A stretch of DNA of 64,000 nt from contig DASPOB010000027.1 in the NCBI GenBank assembly GCA_035626235.1, positions 1-64,000 of the forward strand, in the 5' to 3' direction. The notes below the pieces were generated by a model. The model saw nothing but the letters and a program-made list of their open reading frames with translations. It was not told the origin of the DNA and did not search any database. The stretch comes from DATFYP01 sp035626235 (GTDB lineage Archaea; Thermoproteota; Nitrososphaeria; Nitrososphaerales; Gagatemarchaeaceae). Made by a program: the position numbers and the translations under genes. Below, in pieces: positions 41,221 to 49,152 of the stretch (position 1 is the first letter of the stretch; every line of letters begins with the position of its first letter).

Positions 41221-42056
41221 AGACCGAACACTCGCTCGGCGTTCCCAGAGAGAATCTTTTTCTTGTCTCTCGAGCTAACGTCCAACCTCGACACAAGCTC
41301 AAGCGCCGATGAATGTGACGTGACCGGATAGTCGGTGCCGAAAATCACCTTGTCGGCCCCTCCGGCGAAGTAAATCGCCCCGTCAAGCTTGTTGACCAGC
41401 CAACCGATGTACTTGTCCGAGTAGGAAGTACCTCCGACGGCGAGTCCGGAGACGTCCGCGTAGAAGTTTTCATGCTTGTAGATCAGTTCCGCGACTTCTT
41501 CTATCCAAGGGTTCCCGAAATGGCACGCCACTATCTTTAGCCCTGGCCGGGAGTTAGCCAACGCGTCGAGGGTGAGCGGGTGAGAGTGAGCCAGGCTGCC
41601 GCGGCTGTCGGCCGTGTCCCCCGTGTGGAACATCACGGGAAGCCCTTCTTCCTCAGCGTACCTGTACAGTCTGTCGAAGACCTTGTCGGTGGCGAAGACC
41701 CTGAAATAGCCGAGGAGTACCTTGAATCCCTTGGCCTTGTCCCTGTTCTTCCGCGCGAGGGACACCGCGGCTCTCACTCCGGCACGCGTAGGGGTGACGG
41801 TCAGTATCGGCAGGAGCAGGTGCCGGCTAAGCTCGCACAACCTGAAGACTTCTTCGTTTTGCAGCATGCCCCCCGAGGTGAGGGGCGGGCTCAAGAGCAG
41901 GCCCTGGGCTATGCCATTGTCCTTCATGAGGTGGGAGAGCTCCTCCATGGTATACGAGAGTCCGTTCCTCCGTGCGAACGGAATCAGGGCGTCGTCCTTA
42001 CGATGAGAGAGGTGAAGGTGCGCGTCTATTGTTCGAGGCAACCTCGGCCGACTCAC
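41217..42056 (-). CDS. amidohydrolase-superfamily TIM-barrel protein
   Basis: About 279 residues. The metal-binding start IDAHLHLSHRKDD and later MFHTGDTADS, IVACHFGNPWIEEVAELI, NFYADVSGL and FGTDYPV match the ACMSD/TatD-like amidohydrolase layout (DxHxH, conserved His, Asp in GTDYP). It probably hydrolyses or decarboxylates a small molecule. The start is uncertain: GTG 42056 or TTG 42041, given a TATA-like GGTTTTAATG (42071-42080, minus); a start at 42131 lies upstream of that box. Followed by the GNAT gene. Confidence 0.85.
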   Translation of the reverse strand: MSRPRLPRTIDAHLHLSHRKDDALIPFARRNGLSYTMEELSHLMKDNGIAQGLLLSPPLTSGGMLQNEEVFRLCELSRHLLLPILTVTPTRAGVRAAVSLARKNRDKAKGFKVLLGYFRVFATDKVFDRLYRYAEEEGLPVMFHTGDTADSRGSLAHSHPLTLDALANSRPGLKIVACHFGNPWIEEVAELIYKHENFYADVSGLAVGGTSYSDKYIGWLVNKLDGAIYFAGGADKVIFGTDYPVTSHSSALELVSRLDVSSRDKKKILSGNAERVFGL

Positions 42057-42282
42057 GGCCCGGCGGCCTTCATTAAAACCCGACCCTCTTGAGATACTGG
42101 CTTGCCCTCTCATGAGAGGAGGTGGACCCAAGAATCTGTGGTATTAAGGCACAGGCAGGGGAAGGCAGCCTGGCGGGATTCCCGGTCCCTCTCACCGACG
42201 CTCAAGTTTGCTTCACCAAAGAGGAGCGGTTTTTAGACAGCCTATCCCTTAGACGCCCCAGGGCGTCCCGGCTTCAACCACC

Positions 42283-42810
42283 TTGCCAGTTGGAACGCCG
42301 AAGAAGACCATCCGTCGCGCGAAGACAGCGACCCTCCGTTCGCATAGGTCGATTCGCACGAGGAAGCATCCTGCAAGGAGCGGCAAGGTGTCGTACGTAG
42401 TCTCTCAGGTCCCGCACCGACGACAAAGGTACGATACCGTGGGAGATTGGATTCCGGGAGAGCCGGTCAGAATTCACGTGAGCAAGATGAAAGACGAGAG
42501 GTACGTGTTCCTGGTAGCGCTACACGAGCTAATCGAATACGAACTGTGCAGGATGAACGGGATAACAGACAGAGAAGTCGCGGAGTTCGATACCATCTTC
42601 GAGAACGAGAGGCGGGCGCGCCTGCACTCCCTGGAAGCTGAACCAGGAAACGACCCTCGGGCACCTTACAGAGACGAACACGGGTTTGCTACGATGATTG
42701 AGCGGATGGTGGCCCAGAAGATGGGAGTCAGCTGGCCGGCATACGAGAGGACAATCGTCTCTTTGAGCCCGTTCTCCCGTGCCGGAATCAAGCCACTGAT
42801 TGGAAACTGA
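42283..42810 (+). CDS. protein with HELIE (HExxE) motif
   Basis: A 175-residue protein starting at a TTG. The first 35 residues are very basic (RRAKTATLRSHRSIRTRKHPARS). The core VFLVALHELIEYELCRMNGITDREVAEFD contains HExxE, a motif seen in some phage and archaeal proteins that look like metallopeptidases. A further region RDEHGFATMIERMVAQKMG holds a His and Glu that could complete a metal site. No family named; activity is inference. Confidence 0.6.
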   Translation: MPVGTPKKTIRRAKTATLRSHRSIRTRKHPARSGKVSYVVSQVPHRRQRYDTVGDWIPGEPVRIHVSKMKDERYVFLVALHELIEYELCRMNGITDREVAEFDTIFENERRARLHSLEAEPGNDPRAPYRDEHGFATMIERMVAQKMGVSWPAYERTIVSLSPFSRAGIKPLIGN

Positions 42811-42860
42811 GGCCCTTCGTGGCCCACCTCAGGAGACCCACGATCCTTGAATCGCCAGAC

Positions 42861-42870
42861 CGTAAATACC
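42861..42870 (+). promoter_or_regulatory. TATA-like box of the second aldo/keto reductase
   Basis: CGTAAATACC, centred about 27 bases before the ATG at 42893. Confidence 0.5.
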
Positions 42871-42892
42871 ACCTAAAGAGAGGCCTCGTGCC

Positions 42893-43870
42893 ATGAACTA
42901 TCGCAGGCTGGGAAGTTCTGGGCTGAGAGTGAGCGAACTCTCCCTCGGCGCCTGGGTGACATACGGGGGCCAGGTCGGGGAGGACGTCGCGACCAAGTGC
43001 ATGGCTGCTGCGTATGAAGCCGGAGTAAATTTCTACGACAATGCGGAGGCGTACGCTCGCGGAAATGCGGAGGTCGTCATGGGGAATGTCATCAAGAAAC
43101 TCCGCTGGCCCAGGGAAAGCATAATCGTTTCGAGCAAAGTCTTCTGGGGGGGCCACGGCCCGAACGAAGAAGGCCTCTCGAGGAAACACATCATGGAAGC
43201 CTGCGCCAGTTCACGGAAGCGGTTGCAGCTTGACTACCTCGACCTGTTCTTCTGTCACCGTCCTGACCCCAACACTCCCATCGAGGAGACGGTCAGGGCC
43301 ATGGACGACCTGGTTCATCAAGGCAAGATACTGTACTGGGGGACCTCAATGTGGAAGAAGGACGACATACTGGAGGCCTATAACATCGCCCGCGAATACG
43401 GACTGGTTCCCCCACAGATGGAGCAGCCCGTGTACAACCTACTCCAGAGGGACAGGGTGGAGCTTGAGTACCTTCCGCTTTACTCCAAGATAGGTTTGGG
43501 ACTCACCACCTGGAGTCCCCTTGCCTCAGGACTCCTGACGGGCAAGTATAGGAAGGGCGTCCCGCCAGGATCTCGCGCGTCGCTCGAGAACATGAAATGG
43601 CTGAAGGAGAGCATGCTCACCCCCAAGAATGTTTCTCTGGTCGAGCAATTCCAGCCGATAGCGAGAGACCTCGGATGCTCCTTGGCCCAGCTCGCAATCG
43701 CGTGGTGCTGCAGAAACCCAAACGTAAGTACCGTAATCACCGGGGCGACCACCCCTGAGCAGGTGAAGGAGAACATGCAAGCCATCGAAATTGTGCCGAA
43801 ACTCGACGCGGACATCACGCAGAGGATAGATGACATCCTGAAGGGAAAGCCGCAGCTAGAATCTGAATAG
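42893..43870 (+). CDS. aldo/keto reductase (Kv-beta-like)
   Basis: A 325-residue NADPH-dependent barrel reductase with VNFYDNAEAYARGNAEVVMG (Asp and Tyr), IIVSSKVFWGG (Lys), LDLFFCHRPDPNTP (His in CHR) and a C-terminal cofactor segment NVSTVITGATTPEQVKEN. The N-terminal MNYRRLGSSGLRVSELSLGAW is typical of the Kv-beta/Gpr group. Substrate unknown. It is distinct from the reductase at 31266-32249. Confidence 0.93.
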   Translation: MNYRRLGSSGLRVSELSLGAWVTYGGQVGEDVATKCMAAAYEAGVNFYDNAEAYARGNAEVVMGNVIKKLRWPRESIIVSSKVFWGGHGPNEEGLSRKHIMEACASSRKRLQLDYLDLFFCHRPDPNTPIEETVRAMDDLVHQGKILYWGTSMWKKDDILEAYNIAREYGLVPPQMEQPVYNLLQRDRVELEYLPLYSKIGLGLTTWSPLASGLLTGKYRKGVPPGSRASLENMKWLKESMLTPKNVSLVEQFQPIARDLGCSLAQLAIAWCCRNPNVSTVITGATTPEQVKENMQAIEIVPKLDADITQRIDDILKGKPQLESE

Positions 43871-44008
43871 CGCAAGTGCTGGCCTCCCAAGGTCGGCTCC
43901 TTCACCCCCCACTGCCATTTGAGACGAGTCGAAGGTGTGACGTTTCTGAGGGGAAACTCACGCTTGGCACGACCCCCGTTCCTGCATTTCGCCTGACCCT
44001 GGCGGTGA

Positions 44009-44017
44009 GTTTAAATC
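44009..44017 (+). promoter_or_regulatory. TATA box of the cNMP-binding protein gene
   Basis: GTTTAAATC, centred 28 bases before the ATG at 44041; it fixes the start against a much longer open frame from 43876. Confidence 0.6.
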
Positions 44018-44040
44018 ACGTACGCTGGGCCAACTCCACA

Positions 44041-44466
44041 ATGGCTGGCAGCGCAGATATTCCGACCGCCCTCAAGGTAGTACCGATATTCGCGAGTCTC
44101 GACTCCAAGCAACTAAAGACCGTTGCTGACAGCGGCAAAGAGATCTCGTACAACTCCGGGGACACAATCGTCGAGGAGGGGACGATGGGTGTGGGATTCT
44201 ACATGGTCATCGATGGCAGGGTCGAGGTCCGCAAGGGTACCAAGATACTGGCCAAGCTCTCCAGGGGGCAATTCTTCGGTGAAATGTCCCTCATAGACGA
44301 GGAACCCCGGTCTGCCGACGTCGTCGCGGTTCAGCCCACGCGGTGCTTTACCCTTTCGACTTGGGTCTTCTCGGCTCTCATAAAGCAGCACCCAGAACTC
44401 GTAATCCCAATGCTCAAGGAGCTCGCGAAACGTCTCAGAGTCGCGCAGAGCTCCCCCACCTCGTAG
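44041..44466 (+). CDS. cyclic nucleotide-binding domain protein
   Basis: A 141-residue protein consisting of one CAP-family effector domain: VPIFASLDSKQLKTVADSGKEISYNSGDTIVEEG, then GFYMVIDGRVEVRKG, the phosphate-binding cassette GQFFGEMSLIDEEPRSADVVA (G-E-x-x-L and R-S/T-A), and a C-terminal helix. There is no DNA-binding domain, so it is a stand-alone sensor, as in many archaea. Leaderless ATG. Confidence 0.9.
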   Translation: MAGSADIPTALKVVPIFASLDSKQLKTVADSGKEISYNSGDTIVEEGTMGVGFYMVIDGRVEVRKGTKILAKLSRGQFFGEMSLIDEEPRSADVVAVQPTRCFTLSTWVFSALIKQHPELVIPMLKELAKRLRVAQSSPTS

Positions 44467-44502
44467 GCCGAACCGGGATACGGTGGGCGCGTCAGTACCA
44501 TG

Positions 44503-44509
44503 CGGAGGC
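44503..44509 (+). promoter_or_regulatory. ribosome-binding site deciding the next start
   Basis: GGAGGCC (44503-44509) lies seven bases before the TTG at 44517 and supports that codon as the start of the sugar-isomerase-like gene over the long upstream frame. Confidence 0.5.
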
Positions 44510-44516
44510 CAAGAAC

Positions 44517-45311
44517 TTGAAGGTCGGCCTAAGCACATGGTCTCTCCTTCACTCTGACATCTATACGGCGGTAGGGGAAATCGGGGACGCAGGGTTCGAC
44601 TACATCGAGTTGTGGGGAGAGGTCCCCCACGCGTACCACGGGTGGGTCGACAAGAAACGTCTCAAGGACACCCTATCCACCTACAATTTCACCATGACAA
44701 TGCATGCTCCCTTCACCGACCTTAATCCGGCGACACCCTTTGAGCCTGTTAAGGGGGCAGTGACGAAGACGCTCAGGGATTTCGTCAACTTCGCAAGCGA
44801 CCTGGGAGCGACAAGGGTTACCTTCCACCCGGGGAGCGTTCACAGTGGCGTTCTAGTCCCCCAATCCGTGAAAGACGTGGTGATTCTCCTTCGTCAGCTT
44901 GTCAAGGAGAGCGACGGGAGGCTGGTAATCAACATCGAGAACCAGGCAAGAGGTCATTCCCACTACGAGTTCCCCGTCGGGAGCGACGCAGAGTCCATTG
45001 TCACCATCCTTTCCAACACCGAAGACACGAGCTACACCCTGGACACCGGCCATGCGCACGCGAACGGTATCGAGCCCCTCAAGCTCTACCAGAGGCTAAG
45101 GGAAAGGACGACAGAAGTGCACCTCAGCGACAACGACGGGAGGAACGACGATCATCTGATTCCGGGCCGCGGGACGGCAAACCTGCAGGACCTGCTTCAG
45201 CGGGTTGAGCAGACGGACATGCTTGTGTGCCTTGAATTGAACCCGCACAGGTACTCAGCAGACGAAGTCATAAAGGCCGCCACGGATTTCAAGTCCAGAG
45301 TGCTCCCATAG
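44517..45311 (+). CDS. sugar phosphate isomerase/epimerase-like TIM barrel
   Basis: A 264-residue xylose-isomerase-like barrel: KVGLSTWSLLHSDIYTAVGEIGDAGFDYIELWGE (strand 1, with the typical ELW/ELF end), FTMTMHAPFTDLN, TRVTFHPGSVHSG, LVINIENQARGHSHYEFPV (metal Glu), SYTLDTGHAHANG (Asp, His), and TEVHLSDNDGRNDDHLIPGRGTANL (His, Asp). Members are sugar isomerases or AP endonuclease-like hydrolases; the exact substrate cannot be told. It follows the cNMP protein after 50 bases. Confidence 0.88.
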   Translation: MKVGLSTWSLLHSDIYTAVGEIGDAGFDYIELWGEVPHAYHGWVDKKRLKDTLSTYNFTMTMHAPFTDLNPATPFEPVKGAVTKTLRDFVNFASDLGATRVTFHPGSVHSGVLVPQSVKDVVILLRQLVKESDGRLVINIENQARGHSHYEFPVGSDAESIVTILSNTEDTSYTLDTGHAHANGIEPLKLYQRLRERTTEVHLSDNDGRNDDHLIPGRGTANLQDLLQRVEQTDMLVCLELNPHRYSADEVIKAATDFKSRVLP

Positions 45312-45360
45312 CTCCTTTTCCCCCTTCCAGACGGATCACCTTGGCACCAGCGAGAATTGG

Positions 45361-46875
45361 CTATTCGGCCAGCACGCTGACGTCTTCAACGTAGTCAAGA
45401 GGCTGCGCTCCAAGTTCGCGGAGGATACCTGAGATCCCCCCGCTCAAGCTATCCGCCCGCACTCCCCTCTGGGCCAGGGCCTTTGCCATCATGATGGACG
45501 TCTCTCCGGCCATGCATACCAACAGTAGCCTCTTTCCCCTTTCAGGATACGCGAAGACTTCGGGGATGCCACTTCCCGAAAGCAAAGCCTCGAGTTCTCG
45601 AGGCTTGGCCACTCTTACTGACTTTTCGTTGATTCCGATGGCTGACGCTATCGCCGTCAGGCCGGCCTGTTTCGGCACGAGAGCCCAGTGAGTCCAGACT
45701 ACCCCGCCATAGAGAGCGCTGTCTGCGGCCGCCTGCGCCAAGGCGACTTCGACGGTGCCGTCGTGAGCGGCTTCTTCGCCGATGCCGTACTTCGAGGCAC
45801 CGTCGGCGACGAGCACGACAATGCGTCGGCCGGATCCTGAGACGATAAGCCGAAGTGCTGCGAAGATGGCAAGGACGCCGCTTTCGCCTACGTCGTGGCC
45901 CCTTTCGTTGAGGAAGCCAAGGAGGCGTTTGGCAAGGCCGAAGTCAACCTCTTGCTCGGACGCGTATTCACTCGGCTGGTAGAACCTCATCCCACTGGCC
46001 TTCTCTTTCGTCCTTATTCCAGCCACTTCTTGATTGCCCATCGGGAACACGACATGAACTGACCTCCTCTGTCGTGTCTTCCTCGCATACTTGCTCAGAC
46101 CCGCTGCGGTCCCGCCCGTCCCGAAGGCGCACGCCACATCGAATTCCAATGGCGAAAACCCAAGAGCGATTAGCTGTTGGTCAATCTCGGGGCCGGTAAC
46201 ATCCTCATGGGCTTTCACATTGAGCTCGCTGTCATACTGCTCGGGGCAGAACCCTCCATAGGCCCTCGCGAGCAACTTAGCCAGGCCGATCACGTCCTCT
46301 GCGGCCAGGAGAGTCTCTGCCATGGCCCTGACCCGGTCGAAAATCATGGGATTGAGCCCGGCGGCCTCCAGCTGCAGCCTAACGCTCGCGGCAATCCCCT
46401 TGGCGACAGCCGCCTCGGCGGTACCCTGTGTTCCGGGGGAGGGGCAAATGTCCACGTCCAAATTCACCAGTTTCACTCCCGCCGACTCCAATCGGTCCAA
46501 GACGCCCTTCTGCAGCTTCCTGGACACCAGGGCTATCACGCGGAAATCCAGCCTTCCCAGCAAGGCGAGCGCGAGCCCGAAGTTCCCCGATGTCGCTTCA
46601 AAGACGGTCATGCCATTGGTAAGACTTCCTGTGGCGATGGCATGTGTGATTATCTGCACGGCGGCCCTGACTTTCACGGACCCGCCGAAAATCTTGGAGT
46701 CGAGCTTCCCGAAGACCGTTGCCCCGGCCGGGAGGTCCACCCCAAGCTCGCTTTTCGCAAAATCCGTCAGGTCCGCAGTCAAGTCAACGAGAGGGGTCGG
46801 GTTGATGATGTTCCCCGATGCGGGGTCTCTGTGCGGGGTGAAGTCAGCTATTTCCGACTGGAACCTGAGCAGCAA
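45361..46875 (-). CDS. PLP-dependent cysteine-synthase-like enzyme fused to a rhodanese-like domain
   Basis: A 504-residue protein. The N-terminal ~400 residues form a fold-type II PLP enzyme: the PLP lysine lies in GGSVKVRAAVQ, and EATSGNFGLALAL is the phosphate/substrate loop; CAFGTGGTAAGLSKYA is the glycine loop. The last ~60 residues resemble a rhodanese with a cysteine loop RLLLVCMAGETSIMMAKALAQRGVRADSLSGGI. This suggests an enzyme that uses O-acetylserine/phosphoserine or a related substrate together with persulfide. The start is a TTG; the region upstream holds the ATAAC-N4-GTTAT repeat. Confidence 0.88.
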   Translation of the reverse strand: MLLRFQSEIADFTPHRDPASGNIINPTPLVDLTADLTDFAKSELGVDLPAGATVFGKLDSKIFGGSVKVRAAVQIITHAIATGSLTNGMTVFEATSGNFGLALALLGRLDFRVIALVSRKLQKGVLDRLESAGVKLVNLDVDICPSPGTQGTAEAAVAKGIAASVRLQLEAAGLNPMIFDRVRAMAETLLAAEDVIGLAKLLARAYGGFCPEQYDSELNVKAHEDVTGPEIDQQLIALGFSPLEFDVACAFGTGGTAAGLSKYARKTRQRRSVHVVFPMGNQEVAGIRTKEKASGMRFYQPSEYASEQEVDFGLAKRLLGFLNERGHDVGESGVLAIFAALRLIVSGSGRRIVVLVADGASKYGIGEEAAHDGTVEVALAQAAADSALYGGVVWTHWALVPKQAGLTAIASAIGINEKSVRVAKPRELEALLSGSGIPEVFAYPERGKRLLLVCMAGETSIMMAKALAQRGVRADSLSGGISGILRELGAQPLDYVEDVSVLAE

Positions 46876-46927
46876 CTGTTCATCAGGCAGTGGCCCTCAC
46901 GTCTCGTTTCAACGCTCTCCTTCGTTC

Positions 46928-46941
46928 ATAACCTACGTTAT
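46928..46941 (-). promoter_or_regulatory. operator candidate ATAAC-N4-GTTAT of the PLP/rhodanese gene
   Basis: ATAAC-CTAC-GTTAT, an inverted repeat with the same arms and spacer length as the palindrome at 27240-27253. It overlaps the TATA-like box at 46936-46945 on the minus strand and lies between two divergent promoters. Confidence 0.5.
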
Positions 46942-46945
46942 AATG
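46936..46945 (-). promoter_or_regulatory. TATA-like box of the PLP/rhodanese gene
   Basis: CATTATAACG on the minus strand. Transcription would start near 46914, leaving about 40 bases of leader before the TTG at 46875. Confidence 0.4.
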
Positions 46946-46964
46946 TTGCCTGACCGTGCGACGA

Positions 46965-46973
46965 CCATAAATC
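46965..46973 (+). promoter_or_regulatory. TATA box of the DUF192 gene
   Basis: CATAAATCA centred 29 bases before the ATG at 46998. Confidence 0.5.
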
Positions 46974-46997
46974 ACCTGCGGCTCCTGGCCCCCATTC

Positions 46998-47483
46998 ATG
47001 AAGACCCCCGGCCCCCGCGCCATTCTGGGCGCGGCCGTCATTCTGGCGGTCCTGTCCTACATACTGTACGTGGCGGCGACGATGCCCGGTGCGGCAACGC
47101 TTGCCAACCCGCCGTCGAGCTTCACCGTGAACGGTCGAACGTTCGCAATCAGTTACACGGCCACCGACCAGAGCTCTAGACAAGCCGGACTGATGAACCG
47201 TAAGGTCACCAATGCGACGACCATGCTGTTCGTCTTCCCCTCCGCAGGGACCTACTCCTTTTGGATGAGCAACGTCAACTCAAGTCTGGACATTATCTGG
47301 CTGAACGTGACAGCGGGGGGCGGCAACGTGGTCTATGTTGTACGTAGCGCTCCGCCGTGCAGCGCCGCAATTTTGTGTCCGGTCTATCAGCCTTCCTCTG
47401 CTGCGAACTGGGTATTAGAGGCAAAGGGCGGATTCGCAGAAGCCAACGGAATTGCCGTCGGGACGACCATCCACTTCGGATGA
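46998..47483 (+). CDS. exported DUF192 protein
   Basis: A 161-residue protein with an N-terminal membrane/signal segment (about 9-28) followed by a DUF192 domain: FAISYTATDQSSRQAGLMNRKV, NATTMLFVFPSAGTYSFWMSNVNSSLDIIWLN and WVLEAKGGFAEANGI. This fold is found in many secreted archaeal proteins; function unknown. Divergent from the PLP/rhodanese gene. Confidence 0.9.
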   Translation: MKTPGPRAILGAAVILAVLSYILYVAATMPGAATLANPPSSFTVNGRTFAISYTATDQSSRQAGLMNRKVTNATTMLFVFPSAGTYSFWMSNVNSSLDIIWLNVTAGGGNVVYVVRSAPPCSAAILCPVYQPSSAANWVLEAKGGFAEANGIAVGTTIHFG

Positions 47484-47599
47484 AGTCCCCATCGTTCGAC
47501 TTTCCGCAGATTGTCACATTCGTCTAGGAATTGCGACCCATCCATCTTTTTCCAGCGGCCTGACTCCCCTGGGTCGTGCAGTCGCTTCCCCGCCCCCAG

Positions 47600-47836
47600 A
47601 TGAGTCGAGCCCAGAAGCTTAGGTGGTACGCGGATCAGCTCGTCTCGGACGCGGCTTCATGCGGCCAGAAGGGGGAAAAGGAGAGTGCTATCGCCAAGTA
47701 CCTCCAAGCTGCAGACCTCCTTCTGCTTCTTGCGAAGGCGGAGGAGAACTACACGGCCTGGAAGTACTACGCCGACAAGGCGGCCTTCTGCCAGCAGAAG
47801 GCGCGGCTACTGATTGCCCAGGTTCCAAAGGGCTAA
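47600..47836 (+). CDS. MIT/TPR-like three-helix protein
   Basis: A 78-residue helical protein: QKLRWYADQLVSDAASCGQKGEKESAIAKYLQAADLLLLLAKAEENYTAWKYYADKAAFCQQKA. The three-helix spacing with a short-linked pair and a long third helix resembles the MIT domain that binds ESCRT-III tails, or a TPR hairpin. Start at the ATG at 47600; a GTG at 47576 is also open. No ESCRT gene is seen here, so the link to cell division is speculative. Confidence 0.5.
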   Translation: MSRAQKLRWYADQLVSDAASCGQKGEKESAIAKYLQAADLLLLLAKAEENYTAWKYYADKAAFCQQKARLLIAQVPKG

Positions 47837-47927
47837 ACTCGGGGGCATACGCATTCGGGAGGGTCCGGGGATGGAGGAGTGGTTCACAACGCCTGAAGCG
47901 AACGCAAGCCATCGACCAAGTGATGCC

Positions 47928-48074
47928 TCACTCTTCCACGATGTCAGGCCCTGAATCTTCCATCTTCGCAAAGACCCGGAACATCGGTTTCATGAAATAC
48001 CAGACGAAGACGACTCCAACTAGAATCACGGCGACCAGGATCGCCACCCAAACCCCCCAAAACAGCGTGGGCAA
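47928..48074 (-). CDS. 48-residue single-helix membrane protein
   Basis: A small protein starting at the TTG at 48074: one membrane helix (PTLFWGVWVAILVAVILVGV then VFVWYFM) and a short acidic C-terminal tail. A TATA-like CTTTATCTC (48097-48105, minus) lies 27 bases upstream, so a leaderless gene is likely even though it is very short. It is divergent from the CBS/zinc gene at 48200. Function unknown. Confidence 0.5.
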   Translation of the reverse strand: MPTLFWGVWVAILVAVILVGVVFVWYFMKPMFRVFAKMEDSGPDIVEE

Positions 48075-48096
48075 CGACTTGTCCTTCCCATTTGGT

Positions 48097-48105
48097 GAGA
48101 TAAAG
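48097..48105 (-). promoter_or_regulatory. TATA-like box of the 48-residue membrane protein
   Basis: CTTTATCTC on the minus strand, centred 27 bases before the TTG at 48074. Confidence 0.4.
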
Positions 48106-48170
48106 GGGTCTCGACACTCAGGGCCGAAAACCCGGGGGCTTCGAAAGTCCGACACCTGGCCACACTTGAT

Positions 48171-48179
48171 TAATATACC
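48171..48179 (+). promoter_or_regulatory. TATA box of the zinc/CBS gene
   Basis: TAATATACC centred 25 bases before the ATG at 48200; it excludes the GTG at 48191. Confidence 0.55.
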
Positions 48180-48199
48180 ACGGACCTTGATTGGTCTCC

Positions 48200-48712
48200 A
48201 TGACGAAGTGGGAATGTTACCGCTGCGGCCACATCTTCGAGGGAGAAAACACTCCCGACGAGTGCCCAAATTGCCACTACTCTCTCACTTTCTGGCTGGA
48301 GCATGCTGAACCTCAAGCGAACACGGTCCGCAACTTCGTGAAGATTGACCCCCTTTCCATTGACGCCAACGAGTCCGTCCTCGCGGCCGCGCAGGCGATG
48401 AGAGAGAGGAAGGCAGGAAACATTCTCGTCCTGGTCAAAGGCGAGCCCGTAGGAATTCTCACAGAAAGGGACATACTAAACCGAATCGCAGCAGACAACC
48501 TTCTTCCTTCGAGCGTGCTAGTCAGGAAGATCATGTCGTCTCCGATGGTGAGCATAACAGCCGACACTCCACTCCAGGAAGCCGTGAAGCTCATGGCGAA
48601 ACACAGGATTCGGACCCTCTTCGTCACCGACAACGGAAAGCCGTTCGGGCTCCTCAACATGAGGTCGATTGTGGGCGACCAGTTTCGAGTCGCCAAGAAC
48701 CTGGAATCCTGA
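48200..48712 (+). CDS. rubredoxin-like zinc ribbon fused to CBS-domain pair
   Basis: A 170-residue protein: a rubredoxin-like zinc ribbon at residues 4-30 (WECYRCGHIFEGENTPDECPNCHYSLTF) then two CBS motifs (LSIDANESVLAAAQAMRERKAGNILVLVKG, TERDILNRIAADNL, MSSPMVSITADTPLQEAVKLMAKHRIRTLFV). It is a Bateman-module sensor. It mirrors the protein at 33331-33900, which has its cysteine-rich domain at the opposite end. Leaderless ATG. Confidence 0.88.
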   Translation: MTKWECYRCGHIFEGENTPDECPNCHYSLTFWLEHAEPQANTVRNFVKIDPLSIDANESVLAAAQAMRERKAGNILVLVKGEPVGILTERDILNRIAADNLLPSSVLVRKIMSSPMVSITADTPLQEAVKLMAKHRIRTLFVTDNGKPFGLLNMRSIVGDQFRVAKNLES

Positions 48713-48738
48713 CACGCCCAAGGCGGCGCGTTGAGTCG

Positions 48739-49152
48739 ATGCACCAAGCGCGGAGAGCCCGGCAGGGGCGGGTTGTTGCACGCACGATTCAGGAATTCGG
48801 GGAGGTGCTACTTGGAGCGGCACGTGGGGGCCGCACCGTCACCTACGGAGAACTGATGAGGAAGTTCCACCTATCCAGGGGGAGGCGGATTTCGGCCGCG
48901 CTGGGCGAAGCCGACCGCGCGGAGCATCTCAGGGGGGCGCCGGGCTTTGCAGCCATCGTCGTCCGCAAGGACACCGGTTACCCTGGCGGCGGCTACTTCT
49001 GCGACCTTGACCTTCCGGTCTCGCTTAGGAGGCCCGCGAGCAGGAGTACAGATCCGAGGCTGTCGACGGAGGAGAAGGACCATGTCCGAGTGCAGCAGCG
49101 GAGGATATGGGACTACTATGGAAGGGGAAAGGCGGCCCGAATCACCACTTGA
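48739..49152 (+). CDS. uncharacterised protein with MGMT-like winged-helix pattern
   Basis: A 137-residue basic protein. GRTVTYGELMRKFHLSRGRRISAALGEADRAE resembles the V-T-Y-G-E-L-A start of O6-alkylguanine transferases and their DNA-binding helices, but the PCHRV active-site motif is absent; the equivalent stretch reads FAAIVVRKDTGYPGGGYF. It may bind damaged or structured DNA without alkyl transfer (compare ATL proteins, which also lack the cysteine), or be unrelated. Follows the zinc/CBS gene after 26 bases. Confidence 0.5.
   Translation: MHQARRARQGRVVARTIQEFGEVLLGAARGGRTVTYGELMRKFHLSRGRRISAALGEADRAEHLRGAPGFAAIVVRKDTGYPGGGYFCDLDLPVSLRRPASRSTDPRLSTEEKDHVRVQQRRIWDYYGRGKAARITT

Noticed and set aside
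43876..44040. Upstream extension of the cNMP-binding protein
   Set aside because: The extension contains the TATA box GTTTAAATC placed 28 bases before ATG 44041 and has no conserved character.
47600..47836. ESCRT/Cdv cell-division component
   Set aside because: The three-helix pattern is only suggestive of an MIT domain and no cdvB or Vps4-type gene is in the window.
48075..48269. Longer 113-codon reading of the 48-residue membrane protein gene
   Set aside because: The extra N-terminal part crosses the promoter and start of the divergent zinc/CBS gene and looks like the antisense of that coding region.
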